The position numbers and the translations under genes are program-made. The notes under the pieces were generated by a model. It ran no database searches. It saw only the letters and a program-made list of their open reading frames with translations, and was not told the DNA's origin. From Ligustrum vulgare (taxonomy: Eukaryota; Streptophyta; Magnoliopsida; Lamiales; Oleaceae), in assembly GCA_963555705.1 (NCBI GenBank), contig OY743172.1, forward strand, positions 24,799,446 through 24,863,445: a stretch of 64,000 nt of DNA, read 5' to 3'. This document shows, one piece after another, positions 57,491-64,000 of the stretch (position 1 is the stretch's first letter; every line of letters begins with the position of its first letter).

Positions 57491-59327
57491 AATATTTTTA
57501 TTTCTTTAATTTAATTAATTGATTCTAATTAGAGACCTGATTTTTGAAATTATATAAGTTTCACCGTATTTTTAAAATTTGTATTTTAAAACATCTTATT
57601 TATGTATTTTTTGATTTTTTCCTTGGTAGATTTTGCAAGAACAGTTTTCTTTAGATGCTGTGACGAGCACAATAATGAATAAAATCATATATTTAGCCGT
57701 ATGTATGTAGATTTTGCAAGAATAGATTTCTTCTAGTCCCATGATGGGACAAATATTGTGCCCATCATAGGTACTACTAGTGGGTCTATATGGGCACAAT
57801 AATTGTGTTTGTCACGGGCTAGAGCAAATTTTTTGCAAGAAATTTATTTTTATAAAAAATAAGTAAATTTTAAATTTTAAAAATAATTATTTTATTAGTT
57901 AAAAGATAAGTTTTATTGGACAAAATATAAGGAATTTAAAAACAATTTAGCCTCTATTAGATAAATTGTTCATAAACGATTGTTTATAAATAGCGACGTA
58001 TCAACATTTGATTGGTCCATTTTTTTTAAAAGTAAAAAATAGTGGGCAAAATCTTTGACCAATAGAAATTGTTGACTTTTAAAAAAAATGAATTAATGAA
58101 ATATTGTCATGTGATTGTTTATAAGGAAAATACTACTTTGTCATCATTCATTGTCACCTTAGATGATCGAATTTTTGTGAATTGTTATTTTGGAGTTGAT
58201 GTGATGGATAAAATAATAGATTGCTGTCATATATACATGTATAAATTTTATGTCAAAGATTATGCTCCTGTAACACAATTGTAAAATTTATAAACATTTT
58301 TTTACCAAACCGATAAGAACCATCAAAGATGCTGGGCAATTATAAAGTATTACAACAATAAACACCTCACAAATATATTCCCGAAGTTGAGACAAGATAA
58401 CGAAAATGTTGTGCTATTCTTTTATTCCTCGTACTATATTATTTTACTTTGATTCTTCGATTCTTCCGTTTCTTGGAATAAAAAATTCAATCACTTTTTT
58501 TGTCGGTAAAGACTCATTATCGTACACCTATAGATTTTTTCCACGCCATTACACTTTTTCGAATATTATTTGCATAAAAAGATTTTTTTGCTAAATTTAG
58601 TGGTCATGAAAAGGGGTTCTTCGTAATGCATATTAGCTTTTAGTCGTTTGTCTGGAATAACTTTTTAAAGCAATCCGTTGTAACGAAATTTACTAATGGA
58701 CACTAGTTAAGAATCTTATGCCGTGTCTAATAAACTTCTTACCTACCCATTGGAGTGTTATTTTAAAATTATAATTTCAAATTATAATCGACACAATTTA
58801 TTAAACAATTTTTTAATCATAAATATTTTTCTTCTCTAATTTTTAACCACATGTCATACTTAAAAAATTCAAATAATACATATTATAAATCAAATTTCAT
58901 TTATTTCAGCCTTCAAATGGAGCCTATATAATAAAAGTGAATGGGGACACTTTTCATTGTTTTTTGTCATCCTCCATTTTTTGTCGTTTTGTGTTCTTCT
59001 TTGTTTTTTTTTTTTTTCTGTTGCTTTTTTTCCTTAGTTTTGTTAATTTTTGGGGTTCAAATAAAGTCATATTAACAATATTAATGTCGATGTGAAGCTT
59101 TCGAACAATATTTTGCTACATTATTTTCAAATTACTAAATTATATAAAAAAATTTAATCGTTTAAAATGATCTATTAACAATGTATTTCATTTTTAAGCA
59201 ATTTTAATTTTTTCTTGGGAAAAATACAAAAACAATGTGGTTATTATATCACATTTCAAATTTAAAGAAAAAGTTTAAAACTTCATCAATCAGGTACTAA
59301 ATAATTAATTAATATATTATAAAAAAT
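57491..59327. other. Intergenic, no gene seen
   Basis: AT-rich. TAGATTTTGCAAGAA occurs at about 57627 and 57707. A short inverted pair (CCCATGATGGGAC...GTGCCCATCAT) lies at 57737-57770. No coding motif in the 60-71-codon frames. Confidence 0.4.
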
Positions 59328-59645
59328 TACCCCACCCCACCCCACACCCACACCCCCACCCCACCCCACCCAAATCAAATGAAATTCAACGTCAGTAACT
59401 CCAGTTGTCTTCACCAGCTCCTCCACCACCACGAGACACCACCTCCACCTCCACCTCAACCACGACACCACCACCACCACCATGACACCACCTCCACCAC
59501 CACGAGACACCACCTCCACCTCCACCTCCACCTCAACCAAGACACCACCACCACCACCATGACACCACCTCCACCACCACCCCCATGACACCACCACCAA
59601 CCCTAACTCCAACCCCAACGCCACCACATCCATCGTATTGTCATC
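59328..59645. repeat. CCACCC/CCACCT microsatellite
   Basis: Runs of CCCCA and CCACCT plus an about 75-bp higher-order unit (CACGAGACACCACCTCCACC... CACCATGACACCACC) present twice. Any ORF across it (Pro/His-rich or Gly/Val-rich) is an artefact. Confidence 0.85.
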
Positions 59646-59864
59646 ATCACACCTTCATCATAACCTTCGAAAAATCGTTGCAGCTTCCCATCATCTTAGA
59701 ATCTAATGTCTGTGTATATATATAATTAAAAAAAATGAAAAATAAGAAAAATAAAATATGAAACTTACATATTGCCTTTGTCTCTTGCACCAGTTCTAAA
59801 AACTGAAGCTTACATATTGCCTCTGTCTCTTTCACCAGTCCTCTTTGGATATATGCTGCGTGGA

Positions 59865-60537
59865 ATGTAACATGCGACCTGTGAATTGTAACATATGAAT
59901 TGTGCCTATGTGACCTAACATGCTGTGATTGGTTCATTGTGACCTATGACGATGTAATGTGATATTGATTTAAACATATGATCCGAAAATGTGACATGTG
60001 ACTTGAATATGTAACATGTGATTCGTGACTTAAACATAGTTTGAACATGTGACCTATGAGTGCAATATGACTTTTTGTAACTTGAATATATAACATGTGA
60101 CCAGTGACTTAAATGTGTGACCTATGACATGTGACCTGGTTTGAACATGTGACTCGTATATGTGACTTTTTGTGACTTGAATATGTAACATAAGACCTGT
60201 GACTTAAATGTGTGACCTGTGACTTGAATACGTGATACGCAAAATGTGACCCGCGGTTTAAACATGTGACATGTGACTCGTATATGTAACATCAGTGACC
60301 TCAAACAAACAATAATCATCTCACCACATCCTCCACCTCAGTGAAAACTAACAAATAATATGTGACTGTAACATGTATATGTGACCCCATTCTCACCTCA
60401 GTGCCATCTACATTCAAGCTCAGCCTCAATGTCATCCCATAACAATTGACATGTGACCTTAACCAATGCAAACACCACCATCATTGCCCCCACCACCCTA
60501 CCACCTCCTCACACCATCACACAATGACCTGTGACTG
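59865..60537. repeat. Degenerate GTGACCTGTGACTT repeat
   Basis: More than 20 occurrences of GTGACCTG, GTGACTTGA or ACATGTGAC variants at irregular spacing. The family C Ty3 element is inserted at its right edge (CTGTGACTG, then TGATGAG at 60538). Confidence 0.7.
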
Positions 60538-61474
60538 TGATGAGATCCCAATCGGGGAATCTCGTCGAACAACGCGGAATAACGAAATTAAAACCTAGAA
60601 AAGATTTAAATCAGATATGATACGAAAATAACAAGAATACGAAGAAATAAAATACTGGAAAGATAAAATTGATGATAAGACCTTGACCCAATATTTACGA
60701 CGCGAAGATTGGTGATGCGAAATCGATATCTAAGGTTTTCGAAACACCACAAGGACTTGTCAATTTACTTGATAAGATTCTAATCGGAAACGCCACAAAT
60801 ATTCTCGCGAATATTTGATAAGTTCAACGCCACAAATATTTTCACAATATTTGATAAGTCGGATTTGTTCTCGAAGAATACAAAAGAGACTTCTCAACCT
60901 TTCAATTGGAAAAAACTCTCTCAATATTATTCATAAACTCAGACTAAACTATTTTTTTACAATCATGGAAAAGAATATATATAAGCAAAATAACCTAACC
61001 GCTAATATACTCAAAATATAATTCTAATTAAACTAAAATACTAAAATAGGCAAACAATTAATTAAAAACGGAAAAATAATCAAAAATCCCCTAAAATCCG
61101 GAAATCCTCAATTACGGCCGTGATGAACACTTTTACGGCCGCAAATCGCTTTCTGCTTAAGACTTACGGACGTGACCATATTTCTTACGGCCGTAACTAT
61201 GAAATTCTGCAATTCTTCATCTAAACCCGAGGCGGAGTTACGGCCGTGATAATAACTTTTACGGTCGTGATTATAAGAGTTACGGCCGTGAAGGATCTTC
61301 ATTACGGCCGTAATGACCTTTCTGCCCAAATAACTTCGATCATTCATCTCGGCTTGATCCTTTCGCCTTCTCGGCTCGACTCCAACATGAAACTTGCTCC
61401 GTTTTGCACGTAGATCACTGTCATATTGCCGATGGCTTGACTTCGCCCTTCAACGCCTGGTCCGGATCATATCA
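60538..61474 (-). repeat. Left (3') LTR, family C
   Basis: 937 bp. Minus-strand TATA TATATATA at 60976-60983. ACGGCCGT-type sites lie 130-330 bp upstream of it. Closely similar to the right LTR in the shared region, with scattered substitutions. Confidence 0.9.
61114..61311. repeat. Phased ACGGCCGT palindrome array, family C left LTR
   Basis: Sites begin at 61114, 61135, 61166, 61187, 61240, 61261, 61282 and 61304; neighbours within groups are 21-22 bp apart. Single-base variants (ACGGACGT, ACGGTCGT, ACGGCCGC) keep the same phase. Confidence 0.85.
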
Positions 61475-61545
61475 TACTCCCTCTCTTGAAAAGGATTCGA
61501 CATCGAATCCAATTTTGGTTGGCTTTTCAAACTCCTTCTGCTTTT

Positions 61546-62016
61546 CTAGGCTCGATGATCATGCTTATGCCTCGTGCTTGCTTTCAACCTTTTGGGGTGC
61601 CCATTTTTCTCCTTCAACTTTCTCGACTTTTTGGGCTGCTCATTTGTGCCAACAAGTTTTTTTCCTGTTTTAAGCTCATGGTTTGACTTCGGTACCAGTA
61701 AAATAGATTTTAAAGAACTGGAGAGGGGTGTGTTACCGTGAGTAAGTGCAAATAGACTCATTTTTGTGGTAGACTCTCTTTTCTTTTGCTTTTTGCACTC
61801 AGTCTCTCCTTTTTCTGAGGTTTGAACTTCAACCCTCTTTTCTTTATTTTTCACCCCCTCTCCTTTTTCTGAGGTCGTGGCCTCAACTCTCTTTTCGTTA
61901 ATTTCCACTCCCTCTCCTTTTTCTGAGGTCGTGGCCTCAACTCTCTTATTTTTCCCCTCAAACTCACTTTTCACTTTCAATTGATCTTTCAGGGCTTCAG
62001 TTGGAGATAGTGACAT
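61546..62016 (-). pseudogene. C-terminal tail of the family C polyprotein with peptide repeats
   Basis: 156 codons overlapping the end of the gag-pro frame. Begins SPTEALKDQLKVKSEFEG, the segment that normally follows the protease in plant Ty3 elements, then three copies of KRVEATTSEKGEGV-like 15-18-residue repeats (two with VEATTSEKGEGV, one with VEVQTSEKGE), then a Lys-rich end. No RT follows. The repeats look like a spacer that replaced or preceded the lost pol. Confidence 0.6.
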
Positions 62017-62929
62017 TAGAGTAAACTTTTCCCCCTTTTACCAAGCTGTATCTATTCGTATACCCATCATGTAGTACAACCCTTTCATGTTGCCAAGGTC
62101 TCCCCAACAGTGTGTGACTAATTTGCATTGGCACCACGTCACAAATTACCCCATCCGAATACCCACCACCAAAAGAAAATGCCACTAAAGTCTGTCTCTT
62201 CACCTTAACTTCCCCTGACTCAGTCAACCATTGTAATTTATAAGGCGTTGGATGTTTTGTTAAAGGTAAGCCTAATTTTTCCACCAACATTGCACTAACT
62301 ACATTAGTACAACTTCCCCCATCAATCATCAAGCTACAAACTTTTTCATCCACTAAGCATCTAGTGCGAAAAATATTATTCCTTTGCCCATCCACATTTT
62401 CCAAAACATTCGCCTTACACTTAACGCTAAGAGCATGCCTATTAATAATTGACTCATCCACCACAACACTTTTAGCCCCTTCACTATCACACCTAACCTT
62501 CTTACGTGGACAATCAAGTGCAATGTGACCCCGTCCCAAACATTTAAAGCACTTAACATTTTTATCCTTAAGAGGCTTGGAATCATAATTATGTTTACCT
62601 TTGGTTGTCGGTTCCTCCCTCTTTTTGTAAACATGATCACTACTCTCCTGTTTTGATGTCTCTTTTCGCTTCAATGGCCTTTCATCCATCCCATCTCGGT
62701 ACCTAACATGACATTCACGCTTACTACTCCTCCTAGCGATAGAGTCCGCCCGCGATTGCTCTTTCTTCAATTGGGCAATCATCACATCTCTTTTATCCAT
62801 CATAACCACTACCTTCTTAAATTTTTCCTGCATCTCTGTCAATAATTCAACACCCTGCTCCAATATCCTATTCCCTCTTTCGGGGCGTTTGTTGTCACCC
62901 ATTGATGAAGATCTCTCTCCGCGAGACAT
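61997..62929 (-). CDS. Gag-protease polyprotein of family C Ty3 element
   Basis: 310 codons starting MSRGERSSSMGDNKRPERGN, 393 bp downstream of the primer-binding site in transcription order. A coiled-coil-prone segment (about residues 20-70) and a Lys/Arg-rich stretch lead to a complete zinc knuckle CFKCLGRGHIALDC (CX2CX4HX4C, about residues 130-145). The protease follows, with active site SLMIDGGSCTNVVSAMLVEK (DGG rather than D-S/T-G) and CDVVPMQISHTLLGRPW. The major capsid domain is missing, so the product is short for a plant Ty3 Gag. The uninterrupted frame suggests it decayed little after losing capsid and pol, but DGG makes protease activity doubtful. Confidence 0.8.
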   Translation of the reverse strand: MSRGERSSSMGDNKRPERGNRILEQGVELLTEMQEKFKKVVVMMDKRDVMIAQLKKEQSRADSIARRSSKRECHVRYRDGMDERPLKRKETSKQESSDHVYKKREEPTTKGKHNYDSKPLKDKNVKCFKCLGRGHIALDCPRKKVRCDSEGAKSVVVDESIINRHALSVKCKANVLENVDGQRNNIFRTRCLVDEKVCSLMIDGGSCTNVVSAMLVEKLGLPLTKHPTPYKLQWLTESGEVKVKRQTLVAFSFGGGYSDGVICDVVPMQISHTLLGRPWQHERVVLHDGYTNRYSLVKGGKVYSNVTISN

Positions 62930-63303
62930 GGTTTATAACAAGAAGAAGAAATAAAATTTCTCACAAGTCTTTATCACTCGTGTATCACTATTTTTCCTTC
63001 TTAAGAACTCCGATAATCAATCCAAGAACACAAATAAGAACAAATTGAAGAATTGAGGAAATTTGGAATATGGAAAAAAAAAATGAAATTTTCGATTTTT
63101 TTTAATCTGCCACAGAATTGGACTACGAGTATGGTAGAAAAACGGAACTGGATTTGGACGAAAAACGAAGAAGAAAAACATTTTTGAATTTTTGGGACTG
63201 ACTCTTATGGATCAAACTGAGAAAATTTATGACTGACAGGAAGAACGCGAAGAACACGAAAAAAAATCAAGAAAATTCAAGAAACGCAAGAATCTGAAAT
63301 AGA
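62930..63303 (-). other. Leader of the family C element
   Basis: Untranslated stretch between the primer-binding site and the gag start. Purine-rich on the plus strand. No ORF of note. Confidence 0.6.
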
Positions 63304-63320
63304 TCCAAACTTTGATACGA
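63304..63320 (-). other. Decayed primer-binding site, family C
   Basis: The minus strand reads TCGTATCAAAGTTTGG just after the LTR. It differs from the TGGTATCAGAG consensus at a few positions; compare the well-preserved site of family A at 34976-34993. Confidence 0.6.
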
Positions 63321-63322
63321 GA

Positions 63323-64000
63323 TGATGAGATCCCAGTCGGGGAATCTCGTCGAACAACGCAGAATAACGAAATTAAAACCTAGGAAATATTTAAATCAGA
63401 TATGACACGAAAATAACAAGAATACGAAGAAATAAAATACTGAAAAGATAAAATTGATGATATGACCTTGACCCAAGATTTACGACGTGAAGATTGGTGA
63501 TGCGAAATTGAGATCCAAGGTTTTCGAAACACCACAAGGACTTGTCAATTTTCTCGATAAGATTCTAATCGGAAACTCCACAAATATTCTCGCGAATATT
63601 TGATAAGTTCAACTCCACTAATATTTTCACAATATTTGATAAGTCGGATTTGTTCTCGAAGAACACAAAAGGGACTCCTCAACCTTTCAATTGAAAAAAA
63701 CTCTCTCAATATTATTCATAAACTCAGACTAAACTGTTTTTTTACAATCATGGAAAAGAATATATATAAGCAAAATAACTTAGCCGCTAATTTACTCAAA
63801 ATATAATTCTAATTAAACTAGAATACTAAAATAAGCAAACAATTAATTAAAAACGGAAAAATAATCAAAAATCCCCTAAAATCCGGAAATCCTCAATTAC
63901 GGCCGTGATGAACACTTTTACGACCGTAAATGACTTTCTGCTTAAGACTTACGGCTGTGACCATATTTCTTACGGCCGTAACTATGAAATTCTGCAATTC
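63323..64000 (-). repeat. Right (5') LTR, family C, partial
   Basis: First 678 bp of an LTR expected to be about 937 bp. Minus-strand TATATATA at 63761-63768. Phased ACGGCCGT-type sites at 63899, 63920, 63951 and 63972 (spacings 21 and 21 within pairs). Cut by the window end. Confidence 0.9.

Larger units (their letters stand above)
60538..64000 (-). mobile_element. Non-autonomous gag-pro Ty3/Gypsy element, family C (right LTR cut by window end)
   Basis: LTRs at 60538-61474 and from 63323 to beyond 64000 start TGATGAGATCCCARTCGGGG. Polypurine tract AAGAGAGGGAGTA next to 61474 and a PBS-like CGTATCAAAGTTTGG next to 63323 give minus orientation. The 1.85-kb interior encodes a shortened gag with zinc knuckle, a protease and a repeat-bearing tail; capsid, RT, RNase H and integrase are absent. 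The right TSD is outside the window. Confidence 0.88.

Noticed and set aside
58069..58284. 71-codon plus-strand frame
   Set aside because: No recognisable motif, no splice or promoter context; not distinguishable from chance.
59286..59633. 115-codon Gly/Val/Trp-rich frame and a Pro/His-rich frame opposite
   Set aside because: Produced by the CCACC/CCACCT microsatellite; no domain and no start context.
61114..61311. ACGGCCGT array as a 7-residue protein repeat (HGRNSYN-like) on the minus strand
   Set aside because: 21 bp would keep a frame, but spacings of 20 and 22 in related copies break it, and the array lies in U3; a DNA-level role fits better.

Overview
This is a nuclear segment of a flowering plant, most likely a eudicot. 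The evidence is one spliceosomal host gene of the TERMINAL FLOWER 1/CENTRORADIALIS class with the family's exact exon sizes, surrounded by AT-rich intergenic DNA made almost wholly of plant mobile elements (hAT, CACTA, Helitron, Ty3/Gypsy and other LTR elements) and a decayed pararetrovirus of the Caulimoviridae type. I see no bacterial operon, CRISPR array, rRNA gene or intact canonical tRNA.

Layout. 0.9-5.8 kb: minus-strand endogenous pararetrovirus (coat, protease/RT/RNase H, 3' ORF), broken by stops and frameshifts. 6.0-7.7 kb: internally deleted hAT element with perfect 14-bp TIRs and an 8-bp target duplication. 8.3-9.4 kb: a 58-bp tandem duplication, an orphan promoter-like stretch and a second hAT relic. 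10.5-14.4 kb: the TFL1-like gene on the minus strand, its second intron expanded by a Helitron. 14.6-16.1 kb: its upstream region, built of duplicated segments. 16.1-19.4 kb: two CACTA elements, one with a spliced Ulp1-protease fragment. 19.7-24.9 kb: a SINE-like unit, degenerate repeats and LTR or Helitron remnants. 24.9-26.5 kb: truncated Ty3 element (family C). 27.4-38.5 kb: an LTR element containing both a solo LTR (28.2-29.9 kb) and a 5.5-kb Ty3 element (family A, 30.3-35.8 kb). 38.7-43.9 kb: 3' part of a Tat/Athila-like element. 43.9-54.0 kb: head-to-tail array of Helitrons, itself hit by a solo LTR (46.5 kb) and a CACTA element (49.3 kb). 54-60.5 kb: intergenic DNA, an LTR-like remnant, CCACC microsatellite and GTGACC-rich degenerate repeats. 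60.5 kb to the window end: a gag-pro-only Ty3 element of family C.

The host gene should encode a 173-residue PEBP regulator of flowering and inflorescence identity. It has the TFL1-type Asp in segment B (Asp140), but Tyr at position 85, where TFL1 proteins have His and FT proteins have Tyr.

The least expected pattern is in the retrotransposons. Several LTR families carry, in U3 and upstream of the TATA box, trains of a family-specific CG-rich palindrome (ACGGCCGT or GGTCGACC), commonly about 20-22 bp apart, i.e. about two DNA helical turns. The Helitron array, with one exact CTAG/TC head-to-tail junction, is the second notable structure. All similarity statements rest on reading the sequence and on knowledge of the families; no database search was run.
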